Positions 30,555 to 38,944 of a stretch of DNA of 40,640 bases are shown in pieces. The notes under the pieces are model-generated. The model made no database searches. It was not told the DNA's origin and saw nothing but the letters and a program-made list of their open reading frames with translations. Positions within the stretch are counted from its first letter, which is position 1; each line of letters begins with the position of its first letter. The translations under genes and the position numbers were made by a program. Source of the stretch: a virus. The DNA lies in IMG/VR virus record IMGVR_UViG_3300025141_007622, positions 1-40,640 of that record. One strand, given 5' to 3'.

Positions 30555-32108
30555 ATGAGGTGGTTTATAATATTTTTATTAATAACAACATCAGCTAATG
30601 CCTGTAATTGGAAAGATGATATTCCTTGTCTTACTATTAATGCTAATTCTTTAGATTATAAAATTAAACCTACTTCTATTATTTCTCAAAAAGAAATAAA
30701 AACTTTCAATTTAAATACTTTAACTAAAGTATTAAATTTTGTAAATGGATCTAATGCAGTACAATCTGGACCTATAGGTCAACACTCATCATTATTTTTA
30801 AGAGGAACAAATAGTAATCATACTTTAGTTTTACTTAATGGTATTCCTATTAATGATTTTTCTACACCTACAGGTGCTTTTGATTTTGGTCAAGACTTTA
30901 TGTATAATGTTTCTTTTATTCAAGTTTATAAAGGAGCATCAGCTAGTAAGTTTGGAATTGATGCAATAGGTGGAGCTATTAATATAATTACAATAACCGA
31001 TTATGAAACTAAAATATCTACTACAAATAAAAGTATTAATGGAAATTACTATACAAATATAAATGATTGGGATATAAATATTCAAGGAGGACACTTTAAA
31101 GAAAAAGAATCCTCCGCCTTAAAACACGGATCAGATAAAGATAGTGTTAATAATAAATCTATAGGAATTAATTTAAGTAAATGGTATGATAATATTAATT
31201 TTAAAACAACCTTTTTTTCAAGAAATACTTTTACAAATATTGATGGTCATTCCTTAGATATTCAAAATGGATTTAGTGATAATACTTTTTTCGCTTTACA
31301 AACAGGAGTAGAACAACAATTAAAAAATGGTAATAATTATCTCTATTTACATACTCATGAATATGATAGAAAATATGAAAGTGACGAATATAAATCAGAA
31401 AATTATTTCATAAAACTAGGTCATCAAAATAATATATATGGATTTGGTTTAGATTATAAATATGATCAATCTCATACTCAAGATGACGATAATGTAAGTT
31501 TATTTACTAATTATACTAACGGACTTATATCTTTAGGAGCAAGAAAAGATTCAGATTTTAATAGTTATAATATTGGATTATTTAAAAATTTTAATGATTT
31601 AAATGTACGAGCTAATCATTCTACTGGATATAAAAAAAGAACTACATGGACTTTAGAAGAAGATAGTAAAACTAATGAATTAATTTTTGATTATAATAAT
31701 ATTACTCTTGCTTTATTTGAATCAGATACTGGTATTCAAAATCAAGATGGTATAGAGTTATCTTATAATATTAATAATTTTGAAATATTTGCTTCTAAAT
31801 TAAATAGTAAAAAAAATGAAGTAGTACAATTAAGGAGACCTAAATTTTCAGGAGGATTTAATTATATTTATGATTTTAATGACTTTAATTTAATTACCAG
31901 TTATAATTATATAGGAGAAAGTAAAGATATTCATAACTCTAATTGGTCTATTATAGATATGAAAGAACTTCATTTATTTAATCTAGGAATAGAAAAAAAT
32001 GGATTTACTTTAAATATTAATAATTTATTAAATGAAAACTATGAAATGCCTCATGGCTTTACAGGTAAAGAGAGACAAGTTACAATAGGCTTTACTAAAA
32101 AATATTAG
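30555..32108 (+). CDS. BtuB-like TonB-dependent outer-membrane receptor
   Basis: It is predicted to be an outer-membrane beta-barrel with a plug that imports cobalamin or a similar ligand. Residues 1-16 are a signal peptide (MRWFIIFLLITTSANA). The segment CLTINANSLD (25-34) sits where E. coli BtuB has the TonB box and following residues. The plug has SSLFLRGTNSNHTLVLLNG (78-96) and DAIGGAINIIT (136-146), close to the BtuB pattern. The C-terminus INNLLNENYEMPHGFTGKER, then VTIGFTKKY, ends with an aromatic residue as barrels do. At 517 residues it is shorter than BtuB (about 600), probably with fewer or shorter strands and loops. There is no good ribosome binding site, so low expression is likely. 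It stops one base before the radical SAM gene. Confidence 0.87.
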   Translation: MRWFIIFLLITTSANACNWKDDIPCLTINANSLDYKIKPTSIISQKEIKTFNLNTLTKVLNFVNGSNAVQSGPIGQHSSLFLRGTNSNHTLVLLNGIPINDFSTPTGAFDFGQDFMYNVSFIQVYKGASASKFGIDAIGGAINIITITDYETKISTTNKSINGNYYTNINDWDINIQGGHFKEKESSALKHGSDKDSVNNKSIGINLSKWYDNINFKTTFFSRNTFTNIDGHSLDIQNGFSDNTFFALQTGVEQQLKNGNNYLYLHTHEYDRKYESDEYKSENYFIKLGHQNNIYGFGLDYKYDQSHTQDDDNVSLFTNYTNGLISLGARKDSDFNSYNIGLFKNFNDLNVRANHSTGYKKRTTWTLEEDSKTNELIFDYNNITLALFESDTGIQNQDGIELSYNINNFEIFASKLNSKKNEVVQLRRPKFSGGFNYIYDFNDFNLITSYNYIGESKDIHNSNWSIIDMKELHLFNLGIEKNGFTLNINNLLNENYEMPHGFTGKERQVTIGFTKKY

Positions 32109-32109
32109 C

Positions 32110-34008
32110 ATGAAAAATATATATTTGTTTGAATTAAGCGATGTTTTCGCTAACCAAGTTTATCTTCCATATTGTAGTGGTGTAGTATGGTCTTATGTTA
32201 AAAATAATCCTTATATTAAAGATAATTATAAACTTAAAGATTGGTTTTATGCTCGGGATGATGCTAAAAATATTATTGATAAAATAGAAAATCCGGATAT
32301 ATTATTATTTAGTTGTTTCATGTGGAATTGGAATTTAAATTGTGAAATAGCTAAAACTATAAAACAAAATTATCCTTCTTGTAAAATAATGTTTGGAGGA
32401 CAACATCAACCACTTGCTGATAGAGCAAAAGGTTTTTTTAATGAACATCCGTATGTAGATGTTTTAATACATAGTGAAGGTGAAGAAACAGTAAAAGAAT
32501 TATTATATGAAAAACCTTATGAAGAAATAAAAGGTATCACTTATAATGTAAATAATAAAGAAGTAAGAAATCCTCCACGTGTAAGATTAGAAGGTATACA
32601 TGATAATCCTAGTCCTTTTCTTGATGGTAGTTTTGATTGGGTAGTAGAAAAAAATAAAAAAGATAAAAATTATAATTTTCACGCAACAGTAGAATCAGCT
32701 AGAGGTTGTCCTTTTAGTTGTGCTTTTTGTGAAATTGGAGATAAATATTATCAAAAATTAAAAACAAGTTACGAAAAAACTAAAAGAGAAATAGATTGGA
32801 TAGCAAAAAATAAAATAGAATATGTTACAGATGCTAATTCTAATTTTGGTATCTTATTTGACGAAGATATGAATTTAGCAGAGTATGTAGTTAAAGTAAA
32901 AGAGAAAACAGGATATCCACATGCTTTTAGAGTTACTTGGGCTAAAGGACAAGCTGATAAAGTTTTACAAATAGCTAAATTATTTGAAAAGCATGATATT
33001 CAAAAAGGTATGACTATTGCTTTACAATCTTTTAATCCTGATGTTTTAAAAGCTGTAAGAAGAAAAAATGTACATAGCGGTAAATTAAAAGAATTTATAG
33101 ATATGTATGAGAAAGAAGGAATAGGAAGTTATGTAGAATTAATATGGGGATTACCTGAAGAAACTATTGATTCTTTTATAGATGGTGTAACTTATATAAT
33201 GGAAGAAGGTTATCATACTTATTTAGATGTACACTTAATGATGTTATTACCTAATGCACCTATAAATGAACCGGGATATAAAGATCAATTTGGAATTAAA
33301 TCAGTAAATGCTCAACCTAGATTTTCGCATAGATCAAATCCAGAAAAGTTAGTAGATGATTTAGTTTCTTTTGTTATAGCAACTAGAAAATGTAATCATA
33401 AAGATTGGATCAAGGGTCATCAATTTAGGTGGCTAGTTATCTTTGGTCATTATTTAGGTCCATTACAATTTATAGCTAGAGCAATGAAAAAAATATATAA
33501 TATTAATTATAAAGATTTTTATACTGATCTGTTATCTTTTTGTGAAAAAAAGTCTAACACTTATATAGGAAAAGAATATTTAACTATAAAAAAAAATTTA
33601 AATAAAATATTAAAGAATAAAAGACATTGGGGAGATGTTATTCCGGGAGTAGGAAATATTAATTGGGAAGTAGATGAAGCAACATGTATTCGATTAGTTA
33701 AAAATAAAGAAATATTTTATAATCAAATTTCTAAATATTTAAAAGATAAATATGATGTAGATGATTTTGTTTTAAGAGATATAATTAATTATCAAAAATC
33801 TCGTTTACATCATCCTTTTAAGAAATATCCTATTCATCAATATTTTAATTTTAATATACATGATGTTATAGAAAATAATAAATCATTTAAAGAAGAAAAA
33901 AATATAAAAACTTTTGTAGGTAAAAATTATGATAATCTTTATGAATGGGCTAAAAATACTTTATGGTTTGGTAGAAGAATAGCTAGATATAAGACTAAAG
34001 TTCTTTAA
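32110..34008 (+). CDS. B12-binding-type radical SAM protein
   Basis: It is predicted to cleave S-adenosylmethionine with a [4Fe-4S] cluster, with a cobalamin-binding domain in front, as in methylases and related enzymes. Residues about 60-145 resemble the B12-binding fold (DILLFSCFMWNWNLNCEIAK, then KIMFGGQHQP and YVDVLIHSEGEETVKELL), without the DxHxxG motif, as in many such proteins. The cluster motif CPFSCAFC is C200, C204 and C207 (CX3CX2C). ALQSFNPDVLKAVRRKN and VELIWGLPEETIDSF are typical radical SAM core segments. A C-terminal extension of about 200 residues is of unknown role. It follows the receptor gene after one base and overlaps the leftward helicase gene by 14 bases tail to tail. 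Confidence 0.87.
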   Translation: MKNIYLFELSDVFANQVYLPYCSGVVWSYVKNNPYIKDNYKLKDWFYARDDAKNIIDKIENPDILLFSCFMWNWNLNCEIAKTIKQNYPSCKIMFGGQHQPLADRAKGFFNEHPYVDVLIHSEGEETVKELLYEKPYEEIKGITYNVNNKEVRNPPRVRLEGIHDNPSPFLDGSFDWVVEKNKKDKNYNFHATVESARGCPFSCAFCEIGDKYYQKLKTSYEKTKREIDWIAKNKIEYVTDANSNFGILFDEDMNLAEYVVKVKEKTGYPHAFRVTWAKGQADKVLQIAKLFEKHDIQKGMTIALQSFNPDVLKAVRRKNVHSGKLKEFIDMYEKEGIGSYVELIWGLPEETIDSFIDGVTYIMEEGYHTYLDVHLMMLLPNAPINEPGYKDQFGIKSVNAQPRFSHRSNPEKLVDDLVSFVIATRKCNHKDWIKGHQFRWLVIFGHYLGPLQFIARAMKKIYNINYKDFYTDLLSFCEKKSNTYIGKEYLTIKKNLNKILKNKRHWGDVIPGVGNINWEVDEATCIRLVKNKEIFYNQISKYLKDKYDVDDFVLRDIINYQKSRLHHPFKKYPIHQYFNFNIHDVIENNKSFKEEKNIKTFVGKNYDNLYEWAKNTLWFGRRIARYKTKVL

Positions 34009-35476
34009 ATAATTCTTTCCAATTATCACCAGTTATTTGATCAGCGAGTTTCTTTTTAGTATTTAAAGTTTTCATTATCTTTTCATCTAAAGTATTAGGA
34101 CATACAAAATCTATATATAATACTTTATCCTTTTGTCCAATTCTATGTGCTCTATCTTCAGATTGAAGTCTAACTTCCATATCATAAGTATTATTAAAAT
34201 AGATTACAGTTTTAGCATTAGTTAATGTAAGTCCATATCCACCAGTTCTAGGTTGTCCTACAAAAAATCTTAATTCTCCTGATTGAAATCTTTCCACAAT
34301 ACCTTGTCTATCTTCTGCTTTAGTATCTCCAAAGAAAGCTGCAACTTTACTTGCTCCAAATTTTTTAGCTAATGTATCTCTAATTAATTTAATACTATTT
34401 CTATAAGTTGCCCATATAATTATGTTACCTTGAGTTTCTTCTATTACATTTAATAGTTCTTGAATCCTTGGATTCTCACCTTCTATATTTTCTTCAGTTT
34501 TATTATCATATTTAATAAAACCACATAATATCTGCTGTAATCTCAATATTCGTGTGATAATAAGAGGCGCAGTCACTAATTTCTCACGTTCTAGTTCTAG
34601 TATAGCACGTTTTTTAAGAATGACGTACATGCGCTTTTGAGCTGGTGTCATGTCGATATGTCTTATTTGGCGTAATTTAGGAGGTAAATCTAAACATTCT
34701 TCTTTAGTTACTCTAAAAGAATATTCATCTAATATTTTTTGAAGTTCATCTAATCTTTGATAACCTACTACTTCATCAAAACTATGACTAGATGTTCTTC
34801 TTCTTTGAATTACGCAGAAAGTATTTCTATAAGCATAGAAACTAGATTGAAGTATAAACTCATCTAGAAAATGCATTTGAGACCATAAGTCTAATGGACC
34901 TTGGGTCACTGGAGTTCCTGTTAATATTCTTCGATAAGTTGCTAATTTACCTAACTTCATACATGCTTTAGTTCTTCTAGCAGTTCTATTTTTTATATTA
35001 GTGCTTTCATCTATACAAAAAAAAGATTTAGTTGTATTTAATAATCGCTGTAAATAGTTTTTACCTTTCTCTGTAGATAGAGCTTCTATATTAATAATAA
35101 AAAATTTTAATTTATGAGAAGGTTTTAAAAATTCAGTTAATCTTTCAATATTAGTTTTAGTTTCTGTTGGATTCCATATACATATATCTGTAAAGCTAAC
35201 CACATCTTCTGGCATATGACTTCTAAATTCTGAAGCATGCCAATTACGATATACACCTTTAGGGGCAGCAATAATAGCAGTATCAATACTACCTCTACGA
35301 TAAAGATAAGCAATGTTATCAATAATAACTTTAGATTTTCCTGTACCTTGTTCCATAAATAAAGCATAATATTTTTTTTCTTTACTTTTATCAAATGCAT
35401 CATATTGGTGTTGATAAGGTTTAGTTTTAAAATTATATTTTAAAAATTTTTTTTCATCTATAAATTTTACTTGCAT
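33995..35476 (-). CDS. SNF2-type SF2 helicase/ATPase
   Basis: The 493-residue protein is predicted to translocate on or remodel DNA with ATP. Motif I is QGTGKS (43-48), motif II is CIDESTNIKN with D156-E157 in a DExx variant, motif III is ILTGTP (184-189), and the second RecA domain ends with QSEDRAHRIGQKDKVLYIDF, the SNF2 motif VI arginines. Phage enzymes of this class are thought to act in replication or recombination. It is one of two leftward genes and is divergent from the early genes at 35565. Its 3' end overlaps the radical SAM gene by 14 bases, with no terminator visible between them. Confidence 0.92.
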   Translation of the reverse strand: MQVKFIDEKKFLKYNFKTKPYQHQYDAFDKSKEKKYYALFMEQGTGKSKVIIDNIAYLYRRGSIDTAIIAAPKGVYRNWHASEFRSHMPEDVVSFTDICIWNPTETKTNIERLTEFLKPSHKLKFFIINIEALSTEKGKNYLQRLLNTTKSFFCIDESTNIKNRTARRTKACMKLGKLATYRRILTGTPVTQGPLDLWSQMHFLDEFILQSSFYAYRNTFCVIQRRRTSSHSFDEVVGYQRLDELQKILDEYSFRVTKEECLDLPPKLRQIRHIDMTPAQKRMYVILKKRAILELEREKLVTAPLIITRILRLQQILCGFIKYDNKTEENIEGENPRIQELLNVIEETQGNIIIWATYRNSIKLIRDTLAKKFGASKVAAFFGDTKAEDRQGIVERFQSGELRFFVGQPRTGGYGLTLTNAKTVIYFNNTYDMEVRLQSEDRAHRIGQKDKVLYIDFVCPNTLDEKIMKTLNTKKKLADQITGDNWKELFKEL

Positions 35477-35564
35477 ATAAATCTTTCTGTTTTCTAATTA
35501 TAATTTTACTTTATATAGTTTTTAATATATAAGTAAATAATAAAAATGAGAAAGGAGAAACTTT
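35477..35564. promoter_or_regulatory. Divergent promoter region of the helicase and early genes
   Basis: The 88-base gap between the leftward helicase and the rightward early genes must hold start signals for both. TATAAT occurs at 35499-35504 on the plus strand, but no matching -35 box lies at the usual distance, so the assignment is weak. TTTACTTTATAT at 35505-35516 also occurs at 16880-16891 before the oxygenase island. A strong ribosome binding site AAAGGAGAA for the gene at 35565 lies at the right end. Confidence 0.5.
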
Positions 35565-35894
35565 ATGGCTAAAGTTTACATAGTACAAGAAAATCCAAAT
35601 GTAAATGTTATTGGTGCTGGTCGTTTTGGAGATTTAATTCCATTACTACCACCAGGTCGACAAATTACTCTTTCATCATCACCAGTTGTAAAATTACTAA
35701 AAAATAAATTAAAAGATTTTAGTGATGACGATTACTTACTTGCAATGGGTGATCCAGTTGCTATTGGAATTGCTTCAATGGTAGCCTCGGATATTAATAA
35801 TGGAAAAGTAAATATGTTAAAATGGGATAGAGAAAATCAATGTTACTATAATGTTTATATTGATCTTTATCAGAAAGGAGAAAGTAATGAGTAA
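35565..35894 (+). CDS. Hypothetical early protein, 109 aa
   Basis: It is the first rightward gene of the replication side, with an excellent ribosome binding site. The protein begins MAKVYIVQENPNVNVIGAGR, followed by FGDLIPLLPPGRQITLSSSP, then a helical DxD-rich part (KDFSDDDYLLAMGDPVAIGI) and a Tyr/Asn-rich end. The composition is that of a small alpha/beta protein. I recall similar proteins beside replication genes in marine podovirus-like phages, but no function is known. It overlaps the next gene by eight bases. Confidence 0.72.
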   Translation: MAKVYIVQENPNVNVIGAGRFGDLIPLLPPGRQITLSSSPVVKLLKNKLKDFSDDDYLLAMGDPVAIGIASMVASDINNGKVNMLKWDRENQCYYNVYIDLYQKGESNE

Positions 35895-36471
35895 AGAAAA
35901 GTGGATATTCGATTCAGTCGAAAAACACAAGAAGAAAGAAAGTTTACCAAAAGGTGGATTAGAAATAGTTACAGCTATTGGAAATAAACTTATAAAAAAG
36001 AAGAAAAATCTTATGAAGGAAGAAGAAAGACTTAAAGAGTTAAAAGCTGAAATTCGTGAGATTGAAGAAAAAGAATTACCTGATGCTATGGCGTCATGTA
36101 ATAATATGACTAGATTTGATTTAGCCGATGGCAGTCAAGTTTCAGTTAAAGATGATTTATTTTGTTCTATACCAGAAGATAAAAGAGCAGGTGCTCTTAA
36201 ATGGTTAGAAGAAAATGGACACAGTGAACTAATTAAACATGATGTTAAAGTTAGTTTCGCAAAAGGCGAGTATGATGAAGCTGATAAACTAATTAAGGTA
36301 TTAAATAAAAATTTTAAAAATATACCTTATGACGAAAAATCTTCAGTTCATGCTGGCACATTAAAAGCTTTTGCTAAAGAAAGATATAGTCTTGGTGAAA
36401 CATTACCAGAAGAATATTTTTCTGTATACGAAGCCAGTATAGCAAAAGTTAAACTCGGAAAGGAGAAATAA
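35887..36471 (+). CDS. Conserved early protein with coiled-coil N-terminus, 194 aa
   Basis: I place the start at the ATG at 35887 because AGAAAGGAGAAAG lies just upstream. An in-frame ATG 36 bases earlier lies inside the previous gene and lacks a site. The protein has a Lys/Glu-rich coiled coil (about residues 28-65, with MKEEERLKELKAEIREIEEK), then LADGSQVSVKDDLFCSIPED and RAGALKWLEENGHSELIK. I recall relatives among replication genes of marine phages without a proven role. Association with the ssDNA-binding-like protein that follows is suggested by the one-base gap. Confidence 0.75.
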   Translation: MSKEKWIFDSVEKHKKKESLPKGGLEIVTAIGNKLIKKKKNLMKEEERLKELKAEIREIEEKELPDAMASCNNMTRFDLADGSQVSVKDDLFCSIPEDKRAGALKWLEENGHSELIKHDVKVSFAKGEYDEADKLIKVLNKNFKNIPYDEKSSVHAGTLKAFAKERYSLGETLPEEYFSVYEASIAKVKLGKEK

Positions 36472-36472
36472 C

Positions 36473-37255
36473 ATGGCGGATAAACAAGTAGAAGTCAAAT
36501 CAAAAAATGAACTCGCAACAGGCGATATTTCAGCTGATTTGATTATTAAATCAGCTGGTCGTGGTTTAGAAAATGTCACTAATGATGATATTACTATTCC
36601 TAGATTAGCGATAGTACAAGCCGGCTCACCTCAAAGAAAAAAGAAAGATGAAAAATATATTGAGGGTGCTGAAGAAGGTAATATCTTTAATACAGTTACT
36701 AATCAATTATATAGTGATTCGATTACAGTTATACCTTGTGGATATAGAAAGTCCTATGTAGAATGGGTACCTAGAGAAAAAGGTGGAGGTCTTGTAGCAG
36801 TACATGATATGAAACCTGATGGAACTAAAACTGATCCAAAAACTAGAAAGTCAATGTTAGGTGAAAATCAAATAGTTGATACAGCTGAACATTTCGTTTT
36901 AGTTAAAAAAGATAAATCGTTTGAACCTGCGGTTTTAACGATGACATCTAGTAATCTTTCAGTTTCAAGAAAGTGGAATACACTTCTTAAAATGAAAAAG
37001 ATGAATGTAAAAGGACAGATGGTTGAACCACCTTCTTTTCTTTTTATGTTTAATTTATCAACTGTGAATGCTGAAAATGATTTAGGTAGTTGGTATAAAT
37101 ATAAAATAGAAGAAATAGGTACAGTATCAAGTAAAGATATATTTAAACAGGCAGAAAGTCTTTCAGATTCAATATCTGAAGGTAAAGTAAAAGCTTCAGA
37201 CCCTGTTGATACTGATACATCTTCAGAAGAAAAAGATACTAAAACACCATTTTAG
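36473..37255 (+). CDS. Probable ssDNA-binding or replication accessory protein, 260 aa
   Basis: The 260-residue protein has a folded part with VTNDDITIPRLAIVQAGSP (35-53) and HFVLVKKDKSFEPAVLTMTS (139-158). Its C-terminal tail is acidic (about residues 235-260) and ends in KTPF, like the acidic tip of bacterial and phage SSBs (usually D-D-x-P-F) that recruits partners. Its place directly before the primase supports a ssDNA-binding role, but the body does not show a clear OB-fold motif to my eye. Low-identity homologues are annotated as SSB-like in related phages, from memory. The assignment is by inference. Confidence 0.65.
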   Translation: MADKQVEVKSKNELATGDISADLIIKSAGRGLENVTNDDITIPRLAIVQAGSPQRKKKDEKYIEGAEEGNIFNTVTNQLYSDSITVIPCGYRKSYVEWVPREKGGGLVAVHDMKPDGTKTDPKTRKSMLGENQIVDTAEHFVLVKKDKSFEPAVLTMTSSNLSVSRKWNTLLKMKKMNVKGQMVEPPSFLFMFNLSTVNAENDLGSWYKYKIEEIGTVSSKDIFKQAESLSDSISEGKVKASDPVDTDTSSEEKDTKTPF

Positions 37256-37257
37256 TT

Positions 37258-38763
37258 ATGCTTTATGAAGATTTTTTCAAGGTCTTTCCAGGCCTAACCA
37301 GAGCTTATGGCCAATTTTTCATAACAGAAAGAAAAGGTCCTAAACTTGATGGCTATGGAAAGACCATAAGGGAAAATTATGTCGCTGAACTATGGAAACA
37401 ACACCTAGATGGTAAAACTGGTCTAGGTGTTATTCCAATTAATAAAGATAATAAATGTAAATGGGGTTGTCTAGATGTAGATGATTATTCTGTTGATATA
37501 GAAAAAATTAGTAAACAGTTTGTAAAAAAGAATTTAATAGTATGTAGATCAAAATCAGGAGGAGCGCATATTTTTATTTTTACTAAAAATTTTGTATCTG
37601 CTTCTTCAATGATTAATAAATTAAAAGAAATTGTAAAAGCATTTGGCTTTGTTAAATATGATTTAAGACCACAGCAAACTAAATTAATTGATGATAATGA
37701 TTGTGGCAGTTGGTTAAATATGCCATACTTTGGTGGAGAATCCACTGATAGATATGCTCTTTATGATGGACAAGTATTAACACCTGAACACTTTATTAAA
37801 TGGATAGAAAAATTTTCATTAGATTCACTTGAATCTCTGGATCTAACTTTTATTAAAAAACTTAATAAATCCAACGAAATTTTACCAGGCGGTCCACCTT
37901 GCCTCCAAGATTTACTTTCTAAAGGAGCATTAGGAGAAGGTAGTAGAAATAATGGTCTTTTTAATATTGGAGTTTATTTAAGGAAAAGATTTCCAGAAGA
38001 TTGGCAAGATAAATTAGAAGAATATAACGATGAATATATTGATCCTCCACTTAAACCTAGAGAATTTACAACAGTATTACAAAGTTTAGATAAAAAAACT
38101 TATAATTATAAATGTAAAGATTCACCAATTAATTCAGTTTGTAATAAAACTAAATGTATTACATGTGAATATGGTATTAATGATGATGGTACAATGCCTA
38201 CTTTAAATAGTATTACTAAAATATTAACTAATCCACCACAATATTTTTTAACTTTAAGTGAGAAAAAAATTGGTCCATTATCTAGTAAACAAATTTATAA
38301 TTTTTTAGATTTTAAACAAGTGGTATTTGAGAATTTAGATATGCTTCTTCCTAAAATAAATGATAAATTATGGACTGAAACAGTTAATGATTTAATGTCT
38401 AGAGTTATTGCTGTTGAAGCACCTAAAGATAGTAGTAATGAAGGTAGATTATTTGATTTATTAGAAAGATTTTGTACTGGTTCCACTTCTTCTACAGAAA
38501 TAGAAGATTTATTAAGAGGAAAATCTATTATTCAAGATAAAATAACAGAATTTAGAATTAATGATTTTATGGAATTTTTAGATAGACATAGATTTAAAGA
38601 ATTTAAATTACATGAAATTACTGCCTATTTAAAAAATTTAGGTGCTACTCATAGCGGAAAAAAGATAAAAGGAAAATTTACGAATACTTGGTCTATTCCA
38701 AGTTTTCAAGTACAAACTGAAGAATTTAAACAACCAAATATAAATAAGGAGGCATATGAATAA
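37258..38763 (+). CDS. AEP-superfamily primase (TOTE/PriCT-like)
   Basis: It is predicted to make primers for phage DNA replication. The 501-residue protein has an archaeo-eukaryotic primase core: GLGVIPIN (55-62), the metal pair D73 and D75 in WGCLDVDDYS, and VCRSKSGGAHIFIF with S98 and H104 (the sxH motif), followed by LRPQQTKLIDDND. After about residue 210 comes a PriCT-like helical section (GGPPCLQDLLSKGALGEGSR, then NNGLFNIGVYLRKRFP). A Cys cluster is visible at C286, C295, C300 and C303, likely Zn or Fe-S. No helicase motif is present. It overlaps the next gene by eight bases. Confidence 0.85.
   Translation: MLYEDFFKVFPGLTRAYGQFFITERKGPKLDGYGKTIRENYVAELWKQHLDGKTGLGVIPINKDNKCKWGCLDVDDYSVDIEKISKQFVKKNLIVCRSKSGGAHIFIFTKNFVSASSMINKLKEIVKAFGFVKYDLRPQQTKLIDDNDCGSWLNMPYFGGESTDRYALYDGQVLTPEHFIKWIEKFSLDSLESLDLTFIKKLNKSNEILPGGPPCLQDLLSKGALGEGSRNNGLFNIGVYLRKRFPEDWQDKLEEYNDEYIDPPLKPREFTTVLQSLDKKTYNYKCKDSPINSVCNKTKCITCEYGINDDGTMPTLNSITKILTNPPQYFLTLSEKKIGPLSSKQIYNFLDFKQVVFENLDMLLPKINDKLWTETVNDLMSRVIAVEAPKDSSNEGRLFDLLERFCTGSTSSTEIEDLLRGKSIIQDKITEFRINDFMEFLDRHRFKEFKLHEITAYLKNLGATHSGKKIKGKFTNTWSIPSFQVQTEEFKQPNINKEAYE
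37400..37431 (+). repeat. Inverted repeat inside the primase gene
   Basis: AACACCTAGA (37400-37409) and TCTAGGTGTT (37422-37431) are perfect reverse complements around a 12-base loop. It lies about 140 bases inside the primase ORF, encoding HLDGKTGLGV. A 10-bp stem is unusual for such coding DNA. It might be an RNA regulatory hairpin, a protein-binding site, or chance. Confidence 0.4.
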
Positions 38764-38944
38764 AATAGCAGCAATAAACGTGTTGCTAAAACACGCACAA
38801 AAATATAGTGATAAAAATTACAAAGCCGATATACAAGCATTAACTGCAGCTTGTTTGGTTATGGAAACTTATCTTAATGAAAATAAAAAAGACACGAAAG
38901 TAGAAATTAAAGGTCTTGAATTTAAATTAACAAAAGGAGCATAA
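38756..38944 (+). CDS. Small helical protein between primase and exonuclease, 62 aa
   Basis: ATG at 38756 has the strong site AAGGAGG a few bases upstream and overlaps the primase end by eight bases. Its stop overlaps the exonuclease start by one base (TAATG). The protein is probably two helices (NKIAAINVLLKHAQKYSD, then KADIQALTAACLVMETYL) followed by EIKGLEFKLTKGA. No family was recognised. The strong translation signals and tight coupling suggest a real accessory of the replication operon. Confidence 0.68.
   Translation: MNKIAAINVLLKHAQKYSDKNYKADIQALTAACLVMETYLNENKKDTKVEIKGLEFKLTKGA

Noticed and set aside
35137-35403. 88-residue hydrophobic leftward ORF, membrane-protein-like
   Set aside because: It is another frame of the SNF2 helicase gene. 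The hydrophobicity comes from reading AT-rich codons out of frame, and the helicase frame has all motifs.
35887-36471. Mu Gam-like host-nuclease inhibitor
   Set aside because: The coiled-coil N-terminus is superficially similar, but the rest does not show the Gam pattern, so I left it unnamed.
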